Part shown: one piece after another, positions 36,953 through 46,407 of the stretch | Layout of the letters: every line of letters starts with the position of its first letter | How positions within the stretch are numbered: the stretch's first letter is position 1 | Assembly (NCBI GenBank): GCA_024275165.1 | Contig: JAJRZQ010000037.1 | Location: forward strand, 1 to 64,000 | DNA: 64,000 bases | Direction of reading: 5' to 3' | Origin: a bacterium | Lineage (GTDB): Bacteria > SAR324 > XYD2-FULL-50-16 | Program-made: the position numbers and the translations under genes | The notes under the pieces: generated by a model | What the model saw: the letters and a program-made list of their open reading frames with translations, nothing else | Told to the model about the DNA's origin: nothing | Database searches by the model: none

Positions 36953-38875
36953 TTGCGTATATTTTTGCTGCTTTGTTTTTTCTTTTGCCTCCTCCCCCAA
37001 TCTATATTTGCGGGCAATCTACAAAGTTTTGAGGTCTTGGTGGATGAAGCAAACCGCTTCACCCCTCAAGAGGTCTTTGCCGCTCGGGATCATTTCCAAA
37101 AATGGACCGGCAATTAATTCAACAAGGGATACAGCCAGGCCACCTACTGGATTCGTATCCACTTAAGCCAAACCTCAAAGCGACCTCAATTCTTACTGCA
37201 AAGGCATTGGTATATTACCGAGATGGAACTCTACGCGGAAGGGGCCGAAGGCTTAACCCTGTTGCACCGCGTGGGCAGCGTTACCCCCATCAGCCAGCGC
37301 CCCTATCCCGCGGGGGAGATCATCTTTCCCCTTCCCCAAACCGAGGCGGGCACGCAGACCTATATCCTCAAGGCAAAAAGCCAGCAATTAATGGAGGTGA
37401 GCCTAGCCCACCTCGACCTTGCCGAATTGGGGGAGTACAGGGCGCAAGAAAAACTTTACCTCGGCTTAGCGACCGGTGTTTTTGGGGTCATGTTCTTTTA
37501 CAACCTGTTCATTTACCTCATCTTAAAAAAACGGGCCTATTTTTACTACCTCGCTTACCTGCTGTTGGTGTATCTCTTTTATTTCGTTCATTTTGGTTAT
37601 GCCCGCTACTACCTCTGGCCGGAAGTGACCGAATGGGTGCTATGGTCCATCAACATTCCTTTATTGTTTGCCCTCATGGCGGCAACGCAATATACGCGCT
37701 ACTGCCTATTGACGGCGCAGTACCTCCCCCAATGGGACCGAAGATTAAAAACCTTAAGCCGCGTGGCCCCCTTCTTTTTACTGACCATTGCCACCGGGGT
37801 TCCCGCGCTCTTTGAAATCTCGACCGAGCTTTTGGTTTTGGCGAGTTTGATCCTCTTCTTTTTTATTGGCCTGCAAAGTTGGAAGCAAGGGTATCAACCG
37901 GCGCTTTATTATGTTTTAGGTTGGTCCGTACTAGGTTTATTCGGCTCTTTGCGTATCCTCAGCGCTTTGGGCTGGTACCCCCTCACCCCTTTTATCGAGC
38001 GCGCCTTTGTTTATGGCAGTTTTTTCGAGATGGTCTTTTTCTCCCTCGCCTTGGCAAGCCAGATCCAGCAGCACCGCAAAATCGCCTTGGAGGGAGAACA
38101 AAAAATCGCCCAGATGCACCAAGAGCAAGCCACTAAGTTAGAGCAACGAGTCAAGGAGGCAACCCAAGAACTCATGGCGGCAAATCACGAAAAAACCCGC
38201 TTCTTATCTTTAATCTCCCACGATCTCAAAGACCCGGTCGGCACCCTAGCCGTGCTGTTGCGCACCCTGCAAACCTCCCCGGAGGAGGCCAAACCCAAAC
38301 TGCTCAAGCAAGCGGCGCAAATGGCCGAACGGGTTCACCAACTGCTTTTAAATCTTTTAACCTGGGCAAAAAGTCAATCGGGCAGCTTAAAACCTCAACC
38401 GGAACAACACCCTTTAATCCCTCTCTTAGCTGAAGTACTCACCTTAATGGGGCAAGAAGCCAAGCAAAAGCAGGTTCGGCTCAAACCGAATATTCCCCTA
38501 GAGGCAAGTGTCTACGCCGATGCCCCCATGCTGATCACCCTGGTTCGAAATCTCTTGGCCAACGCCTTAAAGTACTCTTCTGCCGGACAGGTGATTTTCT
38601 TTAACGCGCTGCACAAGGGCAATCAAATCCGCTTAGAAGTCAAAGATCAAGGCATCGGAATGGACGAGCGCACCTTGGCAAACCTGTTTCGGCTCGGGGA
38701 GCAACATCGCAGCCCAACAAGCCCCGAGGGGGAGATGGGTAGCGGCTTGGGCCTGCTTTTAGTCAAGGAATTCGCGGAAAAAAACCAGGGCCGCGTTGGG
38801 GTAACCAGCAAGCTGGGTCAGGGCTCTTGTTTTTGGGTTGAATTGCCCGCGACCCCGCCCCAAAGGGAAACCTAA
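36953..38875 (+). pseudogene. 7TMR-DISM sensor histidine kinase interrupted by an in-frame TAA
   Basis: Read in one frame from TTG 36953, the gene gives a signal peptide (RIFLLLCFFFCLLPQSIFA), then a DISM-type extracellular domain that meets TAA at 37115-37117. Reading continues without a frame change as FNKGYSQATYWIRIHLSQ, which is the rest of that domain. Seven hydrophobic segments, a coiled coil, HisKA (FLSLISHDLKDPVGTLAVLL) and an ATPase domain (GSGLGLLLVKEF) follow to 38875. The track shows only 37223-38875. One substitution explains the break, so it is a fresh pseudogene, a stop read-through site or a base error. A shorter kinase from 37223 would lack its signal peptide. Confidence 0.8.
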
Positions 38876-38900
38876 ACCAAGCTTTCTCCCCCTCCGCTCA

Positions 38901-39059
38901 TTAAGGAACCTCTGAAAAACTCCCTCCTGGGAGTTTTTCAGTCTTTTCGGTTGTGAATGAAACCCACAACCTCAACGCGAATCAATAAGTCGCGTTTTTT
39001 GATTTGGCAAGGCATCCCTGCCTTGCTGAGAAACGCCGCGTTTTTCAGAGTTTCCTTAA
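38901..39059 (+). mobile_element. MITE-like element, copy 1
   Basis: A 159-bp non-coding element bounded by 20-bp terminal inverted repeats, TTAAGGAACCTCTGAAAAAC and the complement of GTTTTTCAGAGTTTCCTTAA (one mismatch). Inside are several small hairpins. About 125 bases match, with roughly a dozen differences, the complement of 60714-60842. No transposase is encoded. Confidence 0.75.
38912..38941. terminator. Hairpin after the histidine kinase
   Basis: CTGAAAAACTCCC, loop TCCT, GGGAGTTTTTCAG: 13 perfect pairs, followed by TCTTTTC. It overlaps the left end of the MITE-like element, which may have supplied the terminator. Confidence 0.6.
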
Positions 39060-39074
39060 AAAAAAATTTTTTAA

Positions 39075-39104
39075 TTGCCTAGAAATTCGCCTAGATGTTA
39101 TATT
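39075..39104 (+). promoter_or_regulatory. Candidate promoter next to the MITE end
   Basis: TTGCCT (39075-39080), 18 bases, TATATT (39099-39104), 37 bases before the gene start at 39142 and 15 bases from the MITE end. Confidence 0.4.
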
Positions 39105-39141
39105 AAGGGCAAGTTTCAAATATCCCATGAAGGGAGGGCAA

Positions 39142-39660
39142 ATGCATCATTCCACCATGACCAGTATTAGCGAATGCAACCGCGAAGAGCGACAATGGCT
39201 CTTCATGGCGGTTTGGCGGGTTTTTGTCCAGCAATGCAAATCCACCCCTGAAGAGCAAAAATTCTTAATTCGCCAACTCACTTGGGTCCGCCAAGCTGAC
39301 ATGGGTAAATTAATGGATCTCGCTAGTTTTTTGGGTAAAGACTTCCCTCTGCGCCCCCCTGAAAGCGTGGATTTAAACAAAGCCAAGATCATGTGGGTGG
39401 AATTAATGCGGCGAACCGTGCAAGACGGCATGCTTTCCGCCAGCAAAATGCGCTTGATCATACTGATCGGAAAAATTTTGGGCTTTGAGCGAGAAGCCAT
39501 GGAACCGGCGATGGAACTCGCCAAAAAAATGGCGGAACTCGAACAAATCGCCACCAAGCTAACAGGAGAAATGGCCTCCAACTACAAACGCAGAAAAACA
39601 GACCAAGTGACCCAGCCCAGCCTAAAGCTTGCCGCCTCAGCGGTTTCCGCAGAAACTTAA
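39142..39660 (+). CDS. Helical cytoplasmic protein of unknown function
   Basis: 172 residues from ATG 39142, chosen because AAGGGAGGG lies just upstream; the track start at 39004 would run through the MITE. The protein is mostly helical, without signal peptide or membrane segment (EERQWLFMAVWRVFVQQ, KIMWVELMRRTVQDGMLSASKMRLIILIGKILGFE). The second half faintly recalls a TerB/acidic helical bundle but lacks its acidic motif, so I leave it unassigned. It is convergent with flgE. Confidence 0.65.
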   Translation: MHHSTMTSISECNREERQWLFMAVWRVFVQQCKSTPEEQKFLIRQLTWVRQADMGKLMDLASFLGKDFPLRPPESVDLNKAKIMWVELMRRTVQDGMLSASKMRLIILIGKILGFEREAMEPAMELAKKMAELEQIATKLTGEMASNYKRRKTDQVTQPSLKLAASAVSAET

Positions 39661-39688
39661 ACCCACTCCGCAAACCCCGCTCCACAAA

Positions 39689-39724
39689 AAAAACCGCTAC
39701 CCCCCTGGAGAGATAGCGGTTTTT
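39689..39724. terminator. Bidirectional terminator, unknown gene / flgE
   Basis: AAAAACCGCTA (39689-39699) with TAGCGGTTTTT (39714-39724), eleven pairs, A-run on one side and T-run on the other, between convergent genes. Confidence 0.8.
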
Positions 39725-39760
39725 ATCCAGTATCTGGTAAAGCGGCGTGCCGCTCTCAAC

Positions 39761-41221
39761 TTAACGCTTCATCTGAATCATGTCGGCTAAGATCTCATCA
39801 GAGGTGGTGACGATCTTCGCATTGGCTTGAAAGGCTCTCTGCCCTTCAATCATCCGCACAAACTCATTGGATAATTCCACATTGGAGCGTTCCAGGGCTT
39901 TGGATTGAATGCGCCCGGCTCCATTCGCCCCGGCGTCGTTCTCGATTGCCTCCCCAGACTCAAAGGTGCGTTTAAAGAGGTTCTTGCCCAGTTGGGCTAG
40001 GTTTTCCCTTGATTTAAAATCCGTGAGAACCACCTTCCCCAACGCCTTGACATTGCCGGAGTCAAAAGCGCCGTCAATCGTCCCGTTTTCTTTGATAAAG
40101 ATATTCTCCAACTTGCCGGATTTGATCCCATCGGCTCGAATCTCGATTAGTTTAAACTCATTGGCAAATTGAGTAATCCCATCCACCCCGGTGCGGGTAT
40201 CTAAGGGGTCATTCGGGTTGGAGCCCTTGCCAAAAATGATCCCAATCTGCTGCGCTCCACCACTGCCTAAGAAATTAAACCCAATTTGAGCCGGCGCGTT
40301 GGGCAGCTTAGCGCCTTTAATCATGGTCACGGGGCCCGGAGGGCCACCAGCCACCGCAGGGGGAGCCTGTTGGATCACCCCGGGAGTGTCGTTGACTAAA
40401 CGACCATCAAAACTAAATTCCATGAAACCCCCGCCAACAGCTTGCATGGTGCCGGGAATCCCTCCCTCTAAATCTTCACCTGGCGATAACGCCAACCACT
40501 GCCAAGAGTTTTTAATCTCCGTTCCCGCAATGGGCTGACCGGTCGCGGGGTCGATATCGGCCGGTTTGTCGGCCAGTTTGCGAAACACCACATTGACGGC
40601 GTGTTCTTGCCCCTTGGAGTCGTAAACCGTTACGGAGGTGGAATTATTATACATTTCCGGGGTTACATTCGCGTAATCCACCTCCATTTTAGGAGGCTTG
40701 GTGTTGGAATCTAAATTGGCGATCAGGTTGATCCCCGTGCCCTCTTTCACTCCATCACCCGTGGGCTGAGGCGGGTCAATCTGATCTAGAATATTGATTC
40801 GTTTTAAGCTACCCGTACTCGCGCCGGTCTCGGGATTGACATCCTTGATCATCAGGTACATCCCGTCTTGGGTCGTTAAAAAGCCCTCTTTGTCATAGGT
40901 GAATTGACCCGAACGGGTATAAAAGGTCTTGCCCGTTTTGTCTTGCACCGTAAAAAAGCCTTGCCCGTCAATGGCTAAGTCCGTATCCAACTCCGTGATT
41001 TCAAAAGAACCTTGCGTATGCAGTTGTTGAATATTCCCAATGTTGACCCCCTTGCCGAGCTTCGTATCCCCGGCAATGGAAGTGGCCATTAAATCTTCAA
41101 AATTAGTACGATTGGTTTTATAGCCGATGGTGTTCACATTGGCGATGTTCGAACCGGTCACCGTCATATCGTGACTATAGGTTTTAACCCCACTGGAACC
41201 GGCATAGAGCGAACCGATCAT
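39761..41221 (-). CDS. flgE: Flagellar hook protein FlgE
   Basis: Builds the flagellar hook. The N-terminus MIGSLYAGSSGVKTYSHDMTVTGSNIANVNTIGYKTNRTNFEDL is the classic rod/hook helix with the SNIANVNTxGYK motif. The C-terminal helix ends LSNEFVRMIEGQRAFQANAKIVTTSDEILADMIQMKR. The middle (QGFFTVQDKTGKTFYTRSGQF) and a proline-rich insert are variable. 486 residues. It is last in a fliJ-motE-fliK-flgD-flgE run; AAGGAGGT stands before the start. Confidence 0.96.
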   Translation of the reverse strand: MIGSLYAGSSGVKTYSHDMTVTGSNIANVNTIGYKTNRTNFEDLMATSIAGDTKLGKGVNIGNIQQLHTQGSFEITELDTDLAIDGQGFFTVQDKTGKTFYTRSGQFTYDKEGFLTTQDGMYLMIKDVNPETGASTGSLKRINILDQIDPPQPTGDGVKEGTGINLIANLDSNTKPPKMEVDYANVTPEMYNNSTSVTVYDSKGQEHAVNVVFRKLADKPADIDPATGQPIAGTEIKNSWQWLALSPGEDLEGGIPGTMQAVGGGFMEFSFDGRLVNDTPGVIQQAPPAVAGGPPGPVTMIKGAKLPNAPAQIGFNFLGSGGAQQIGIIFGKGSNPNDPLDTRTGVDGITQFANEFKLIEIRADGIKSGKLENIFIKENGTIDGAFDSGNVKALGKVVLTDFKSRENLAQLGKNLFKRTFESGEAIENDAGANGAGRIQSKALERSNVELSNEFVRMIEGQRAFQANAKIVTTSDEILADMIQMKR

Positions 41222-41237
41222 GAAATACCTCCTTGTA

Positions 41238-41258
41238 AGGGCGCTACATCAGCGCCCT
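41238..41258 (-). promoter_or_regulatory. Intercistronic hairpin before flgE
   Basis: AGGGCGCT, loop ACATC, AGCGCCCT. On the transcript it lies between flgD and the flgE ribosome site and could raise flgE output relative to flgD by stabilising the 5' end. Confidence 0.4.
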
Positions 41259-41294
41259 GAAATTGAAATTGCCTACCCTCCTTGGTGGGCCATC

Positions 41295-42068
41295 TTAAAG
41301 CTTGATCTTGGGCTCTTTGGTATAGGCCCCCTTGGGTGCCAATTCCGTAAGCTGAGGCAAGGGCTTGGCCTGATCGAAAAGGCGCGCGCTGGTGTTGTTT
41401 ACGCTACGCACCTGCGAAAGGGGAACCCTGCGCCCCTGCGCCTTTACAAAGGCTTGACCCTGTTCAAAGTCCACCCCGCTGACGCGAGCGTGGTTAAAGG
41501 CGCTGAGTTTTTCCGTACCGCCTCCTACAAAGTTGGCCGTAAAAGAAACCTTATACTTCCCGTCGTTTTGCAAAACGCCTCGGTCATCCTTCCCATCCCA
41601 AGCGAAACGGTGTTGCCCAAAGGGGGCATAACCCAGAGCTTGAGAGAAAATCGGTGTCCCTTCTTCATTTTCTATCGTCACCTGAAGGTGTTCGGCGTCT
41701 TTTGGCAGGCTGTAGTATACCGCTTGGCTTTGACCGCGAGCCAACTCCACATGATCCGCCTCCAAAAGCACATCTCGATCCAGATAATTGAGAGCTTGCA
41801 TCCCCACTAAACTGGCTTGGCTTTGATTGAGGCTTTCTACGCCTTTATTTAGGTTTTCGAGCTGCTCCATGCTGCCCATCTGCGCCAACTGGCTCATCAT
41901 GGCCCCTGAATCCATCGGATCTGTCGGGCTTTGATTGCTCATTTGGGTTAAGAAGAGATTCATGAAATCCTGCTTACCCATCTTTCCATCTTTGGACTGG
42001 GTCTGGGTTGCCTGATTGCGTAAGACTTGGCTTGCGTTATTGAGACGATCTGTGGTGTTTACCGGCAC
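41295..42068 (-). CDS. flgD: Flagellar hook assembly (capping) protein FlgD
   Basis: Scaffold for hook polymerisation. The N-terminal signature is KQDFMNLFLTQMSNQSPTDPMDSGAMMSQLAQMGSMEQLENLNKGVESL; the middle contains the FlgD Ig/Tudor region (AFGQHRFAWDGKDDRGVLQNDGKYKVSFTA). 257 residues. It lies 30 bases after fliK and before flgE, the usual neighbours. Confidence 0.95.
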   Translation of the reverse strand: MPVNTTDRLNNASQVLRNQATQTQSKDGKMGKQDFMNLFLTQMSNQSPTDPMDSGAMMSQLAQMGSMEQLENLNKGVESLNQSQASLVGMQALNYLDRDVLLEADHVELARGQSQAVYYSLPKDAEHLQVTIENEEGTPIFSQALGYAPFGQHRFAWDGKDDRGVLQNDGKYKVSFTANFVGGGTEKLSAFNHARVSGVDFEQGQAFVKAQGRRVPLSQVRSVNNTSARLFDQAKPLPQLTELAPKGAYTKEPKIKL

Positions 42069-42097
42069 TTTGGACTCCCTAAAGGGTTAAGTTTGGC

Positions 42098-43414
42098 TTA
42101 TGCGTAAATATGCATGCCCGGCCCGGCCCAGGTTGGGCTTGGGGACCTTGTTGCTTGCGTTTCTTCGGTTACCTGAGGGTGAAAACCAGCGTTTTCGCCG
42201 GAGGTAGCCTGCTGCTGCTGACCTTGCTGCCCATCCTGACTGTTCATAGCGAAACCAAATCCAGCCTCGTCAGCCAGCACAATGGAGAATTGATCCACCT
42301 TGACGCCCTGGTTGAGCAGGGTTTCTTTCAACTCGGGGAGCTGCCGATTCATCGCTTCTTGCGCCTCCGCATTAGAGACCTTCAGCTCTGCGCTCACCTT
42401 CTCGCCCTCTTTTTTCAATTTGATTTCCAAACGGCCTAAATGAGCGGGGTTGAGTTGCATGGTAATCTCGGATTGCCCTTCTTTGAGAAGAATCTTCACA
42501 TTCTGGGCCACTTCCTTCATGTTGGGCTGGGGAGTGGGTTTTTTCGCTTCTTTTGCCTCTCCCATTGCGGCGCTTAAGGACTTGGCGCTAACCTGCCCGC
42601 TTAAGCCAGAACCTTGGAGGCTTGGCCCCTCGGCTTTGAGCGTTTTTGCAACCCCTTTGAAATCGCTCGTTGACGCGGCTTGATTCCCTGCTTTTACGCT
42701 TTGGATGAGATCGGTTTGGGCGTCCACCTTGAGGGGAATGGTCTGTTTTTGCCCCTCTAGGTTTTTCAACTGGGCAAATTGTGCCATATCCACGGAGGAT
42801 TTTTTTGCGTTGAGCGAAGCAGAAGAGGTAGACTCTTCACTGCGACTCAAAAACGAGGGCTCGGGGCTCAAGGCTTTGGCCTCATCCCCCTTGGGCTTTT
42901 CCCCCAATTGCCGCAGGTTATGCTCGGTTGCTTCGCTCTCGGACTTAGCTTGCGCTAAGGCGGGGTTGTAGAGATACCCCTTTTTCTGCATGATTTTTTC
43001 CGCCATCACCTTTTCCGCGGCAGCCCCTTTTAACCCCTCCATGGAACGATTAAAGCGGGTGGCGCTGGTCTGGTTTCCCGACTCTTTCAAATGGGTCATG
43101 TTGAGGGCGGTGGACTCGGCAAGATTTGCCTGGTTTTGCCCTGCCGTAATTTTTTGCCGAGTGATCATGGACAGAGCCAGTTCGGCGTTGACCTGCCGCC
43201 GCTCGAAGGCTTTTTCCTTCTGCTCTTTTTCTAAATCCTCAAGCTGTCTTTTCTCTTCAGTAATCAGGGTCTGGGGGTTGATCCAATCCATATTGGACTG
43301 AACCGCGCTCAATTGCCCTTCAAACCGGCCTTGCAAAGCCGTACTCGGCTCTTTTTGCCCTGTCGGCTTGGGCAAGGCACCTGGATGCCCCAGGTTGGTC
43401 TGCTGTATATTCAT
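42098..43414 (-). CDS. fliK: Flagellar hook-length control protein FliK
   Basis: 438 residues. The first two thirds are polar and low in complexity (Gln, Ser, Lys), as in FliK rulers. The conserved C-terminal domain is present: EITMQLNPAHLGRLEIKLKKEGEKVSAELKVSNAEAQEAMNRQLPELKETLLNQGVKVDQFSIVL. It would measure hook length and switch export specificity. A glutamine-rich tail (QQGQQQQAT) follows. It is transcribed with flgD. Confidence 0.9.
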   Translation of the reverse strand: MNIQQTNLGHPGALPKPTGQKEPSTALQGRFEGQLSAVQSNMDWINPQTLITEEKRQLEDLEKEQKEKAFERRQVNAELALSMITRQKITAGQNQANLAESTALNMTHLKESGNQTSATRFNRSMEGLKGAAAEKVMAEKIMQKKGYLYNPALAQAKSESEATEHNLRQLGEKPKGDEAKALSPEPSFLSRSEESTSSASLNAKKSSVDMAQFAQLKNLEGQKQTIPLKVDAQTDLIQSVKAGNQAASTSDFKGVAKTLKAEGPSLQGSGLSGQVSAKSLSAAMGEAKEAKKPTPQPNMKEVAQNVKILLKEGQSEITMQLNPAHLGRLEIKLKKEGEKVSAELKVSNAEAQEAMNRQLPELKETLLNQGVKVDQFSIVLADEAGFGFAMNSQDGQQGQQQQATSGENAGFHPQVTEETQATRSPSPTWAGPGMHIYA

Positions 43415-43582
43415 ATGTCTCCTGCCTTGGAATAATTGAGTTCTCTTCCTTGAGAACCCGTAACTTGAACGAATGCGAAACCTGTTTTCAGTTTCAACTT
43501 AGAGCCATTTTAGGCCCTAGGTTATAAGCTTATCAAGTTTCGTTCCAAATTTCGGCATCCTGCCGGGGATTGAAAAACCCTC

Positions 43583-44203
43583 TTAACGATTTGGGCTTAA
43601 ACGACTCTGATTTTCTTTAAACCTCGTTACCCTTTCGGTAATCTCCACGGCGACCTTGGGATTGAGCAACTGCATCACCGCGCTGGCTTTTCTGGGGTTC
43701 ATGCGCATCAAGAGTTGGGTCGCCGTATCTCGATCCATGCGATTAAAAAAAGTCGCTGTATTTTCTGAGGCCATGGTCTCGTAATATTTCACCATGCGAG
43801 AAATATCCTTTTCATCCATCGACTTTCTTAAGGTGCGCTCTTCTTCGATTTGAGATTGCAACACCCTCATCTGGTCAAGTTTCTGCTCAATCTGCTGGCT
43901 TAACTGCTTCAACTCTTGGGTTTTTTTCACATACTCCGCTTCTTTACGGTTCAGTTCGTCCTCGCGCGCCTTCAACGCCGTCAAAACCTTCATCTCAGAT
44001 TCGGAAAACTTGCGTTCTTGCTGTTTTAAGGCATCGGCGCTCGCGTCGGCCGCGGAATCGGCAAAGGTGCCGGGCCGCAACTTATTGACCCATTGCTTTG
44101 CCGAAGACATGGCATAAACCGGGCTAGAGAGCCAGCACAAGGCCAGTAGCAGGGCAAGAAGCCGATACGGCTTAAAACGGGTTGGAACAGATTGGCTAAG
44201 CAT
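43583..44203 (-). CDS. motE: MotE-like flagellar protein (MgtE N-terminal-like domain)
   Basis: About 206 residues from ATG 44203, which overlaps the fliJ stop in ATGCTTAG; the track's 44251 start lies inside fliJ. A signal-anchor helix (YRLLALLLALCWLSSPVYA), a coiled coil (EMKVLTALKAREDELNRKEAEYVKKTQELKQL) and an MgtE-N-like domain (TFFNRMDRDTATQLLMRMNPRKASAVMQLL) follow. Such MotE/FlbB proteins stabilise the stator around the motor. Gene symbol is by family analogy. Confidence 0.78.
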   Translation of the reverse strand: MLSQSVPTRFKPYRLLALLLALCWLSSPVYAMSSAKQWVNKLRPGTFADSAADASADALKQQERKFSESEMKVLTALKAREDELNRKEAEYVKKTQELKQLSQQIEQKLDQMRVLQSQIEEERTLRKSMDEKDISRMVKYYETMASENTATFFNRMDRDTATQLLMRMNPRKASAVMQLLNPKVAVEITERVTRFKENQSRLSPNR

Positions 44204-44654
44204 GCATCCCCTTGGCTTTATTGAGTAGAAAATAATTCCCCGCAGCCTCATCAGCTTGCAGCAACTCGAAGTGAGTCATCTTTTTTTGGTAACGCCGTTC
44301 TTCTTTTTCTCGTAGAATCTCTAAGGTTTTACGCTGGCGACTGGCCTCCACCAACTCCAGCCTTTTTTCTTCCACTGCTTGAGCCGCATGGCTCAGTTTG
44401 TTGTTTAAACCGCTGAGGTCCACTTGCATTTTATCTTTAAATTGTTGCAGCATGCGCCATTCGATGAGGTCGATTCGACCTTGCTTTTTATGCGCGTTCA
44501 GCAGGCCGTCTTGTCCCGCTGTTTTTGTCCGAATCTCTTTGATGGCGGTTTCGAGTTCTTGCTGAATCGCCAACTTTTCGGCGAGACCCTTCATTTTCAT
44601 CCGCTCGACCCTAGCGCGAACCTCTAAAGCCTTTTGCAAAGAAAAGCGAAACAT
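44196..44654 (-). CDS. fliJ: Flagellar export chaperone FliJ
   Basis: 152 residues, almost all coiled coil (FRFSLQKALEVRARVERMKMKGLAEKLAIQQELETAI). This is the FliJ pattern: a stalk-like protein in the export ATPase complex. It has no other motif, so the call rests on size, the coiled coil, the start (FRFSLQKALEVR) and the flagellar neighbours. fliI is not in the window. Confidence 0.82.
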   Translation of the reverse strand: MFRFSLQKALEVRARVERMKMKGLAEKLAIQQELETAIKEIRTKTAGQDGLLNAHKKQGRIDLIEWRMLQQFKDKMQVDLSGLNNKLSHAAQAVEEKRLELVEASRQRKTLEILREKEERRYQKKMTHFELLQADEAAGNYFLLNKAKGMHA

Positions 44655-44788
44655 AGTTAATGGTTTGATATGATAAATTTAAAATTCAAGCCCATGGCCA
44701 AAGGCCTTTTTTTCCGTTAGAAAGGGAATACAAAGAACATGCCGAGAACCTCCCACAAAAGGGGAAACTGACCTTTCCTCCCTCAATC

Positions 44789-45262
44789 ATGAAAAATACG
44801 CTTCATTTTTTCTACCAACTTTGTCTCGCCCTTTGGGTGGGAGGGATGGTTAATTTAGCCTTTATTGTGGCCCCCCTTTTATTCCAACATTTTGACCGAG
44901 ACCGCGCCAGCGAGGTTACCGCCTTGCTTTTTCCTCCCTTTTTCAGCTATAACCTGCTTTTAAGCGCTTTGGCCCTGGTTTGCTTTTTCCTGCTCGCGCG
45001 GCAGGGCCTACCCCGCTTTCGCCTCACCTTAGCCTTGCTTCTGGTCGCGTTGGGCTTGAATATAGGGCAAAAATTCATCCTCCTGCCCCAAGCAGAAGCC
45101 CTGCGCGCGGCGGTCGGCAGTTTTGAAAACACGCCAAAAGAAGACCCCAACCGCAAGGCCTTTGGTCGCCTGCATGGGCTTTCCAACGGGGTGAGCCTGC
45201 TCTTGCTGCTCGATGGGGTTTTGCTTTTGGCCTTGAGTGGCCGATATAGAACAAAATCATGA
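44789..45262 (+). CDS. DUF4149-type membrane protein
   Basis: 157 residues with four hydrophobic segments. The pattern FYQLCLALWVGGMVNLAFIVAPLLF and LHGLSNGVSLLLLLDGVLLLAL matches the DUF4149 family of inner-membrane proteins, whose role is unknown. The stop overlaps the sfsA start in ATGA, so the genes are coupled. Confidence 0.78.
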   Translation: MKNTLHFFYQLCLALWVGGMVNLAFIVAPLLFQHFDRDRASEVTALLFPPFFSYNLLLSALALVCFFLLARQGLPRFRLTLALLLVALGLNIGQKFILLPQAEALRAAVGSFENTPKEDPNRKAFGRLHGLSNGVSLLLLLDGVLLLALSGRYRTKS

Positions 45263-46395
45263 AGTTTTTTGCCCTAGAGGCAAAAGCCTTCTTCCTCTCC
45301 CGCCCCAACCGCTTTCAAATCTGGGTCGAACTAAAGGGAAAACGAGAATTGGTTTATCTGGCCAACCCAGGCCGCCTTTTAGAACTCCTGCACCCCGGCA
45401 AGACCCTCTGGCTGGAAAGGGCAAAAAACCCCAAGGCCAAAATGCCCTGGTAGGCCGTGGCCATTGAAGAAGAATGGGGATTGATCAGCTTAAATACCCA
45501 CAAGGCCAACGACATGGCCGAGTTTCTCATCCAAGAAAAAGCCCTGCCCGGATTGGAAAGCTGGAGCCTCCAGCGTAGAGAGATTAAGGTGGGCCATAGC
45601 CGCTTTGATTTTTTATTAAAGCGGGGGGAAGAACAACTGTTTTTAGAGGTAAAATCCTGCACCCTCTATAGTCGCCTGGCCACCCAATTCCCGGACGCGA
45701 TCACCGCTCGGGGCCGCAGACACTTAGAAGAATTGACGCAAATGGCCAAGGCAGGGCAAAAAACCGGGGCGCTGTTTTTAGGTCAAAACCCCCATACCCG
45801 CTACTTTTTGCCCGACTGGCACACCGACTTAGACTTTGCCCAGAGCTTGCTGCAGGCCAGGGGCTCGGTGGAATTCTACCCCGTCGCCATCCAACTCCAC
45901 CGAAAAACCGGCGAATTGAGCGGCGCGGCCCAAGCTTTGGAAATCCCCTGGGAGATCCTCCAAAAAGAAGCCAACGACGAGGGATGTTATCTCTACTTAC
46001 TGCGCCTAGAAGAACAAAAACGCATTGCGGTGGGTCGTTTAGGGCTCATCGACTTTGCTCCTGGTTTTTATGTCTATTGCGGCTCCGCGAAAAAAAACCT
46101 CACTGCCCGTTTGGCGCGCCACCAACGAAAAAAGAAAAAGACGCATTGGCATATTGATTTCCTTCGGGCCGAGGCAGAGCACCACCACGCCTTGGCGATT
46201 CGCCGCCAAGCCGATTTAGAATGCGCCCTGGCCCAAGGAATCGCAACGCTCGCTGAGGGCGCCATAACGAACTTTGGCAGCAGTGATTGCCCTTGCCACA
46301 GTCATCTTTTTTATTTCACCCAAAACCCCCTGCACCAACCGAGCTTTCATCGCCTTTTGGGGGATTTGCGCATGGATCAACTACTCGAAGAATAG
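45259..46395 (+). pseudogene. sfsA: SfsA nuclease fused to DUF123 domain, interrupted by in-frame TAG
   Basis: Two track ORFs in the same frame form one gene. Residues 1-64 are the SfsA N-terminal OB-like part (AFFLSRPNRFQIWVELKGKR, LANPGRLLELLHPG) and end at TAG 45451-45453. Reading resumes as AVAIEEEWGLISLNTHKAND with the SfsA nuclease core (RFDFLLKRGEEQLFLEVKSCTLY, FPDAITARGRRHLEEL). A C-terminal DUF123 domain follows (APGFYVYCGSAKKNLTARLARHQ, HWHIDFLRAE, GSSDCPCHSHLFYF). SfsA is a DNA/RNA nuclease; DUF123 is GIY-YIG-like. One substitution broke the gene, or the TAG is read through, or it is a base error. The C-terminal ORF may be translated alone. Confidence 0.8.
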
Positions 46396-46407
46396 ACCCC
46401 TTCCCTC

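Noticed and set aside
36906-37166. 86-residue plus-strand ORF
   Set aside because: The frame that carries the signal peptide and sensor domain is a different one (TTG 36953); this ORF is its shadow.
37102-37815. 237-residue plus-strand ORF
   Set aside because: Proline/arginine-rich shadow of the histidine kinase in another frame.
39004-39141. N-terminal extension of the ORF 39004-39660
   Set aside because: It runs through the MITE-like element; a strong ribosome site supports the start at 39142.
41220-41810. 196-residue plus-strand ORF
   Set aside because: It is antisense to flgD and the flgE leader; the flagellar genes on the other strand explain the sequence.
36953-46395. Stop-codon reassignment
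   Set aside because: TAA, TAG and TGA all end normal genes in this window, so two isolated in-frame stops do not support a recoded genetic code.
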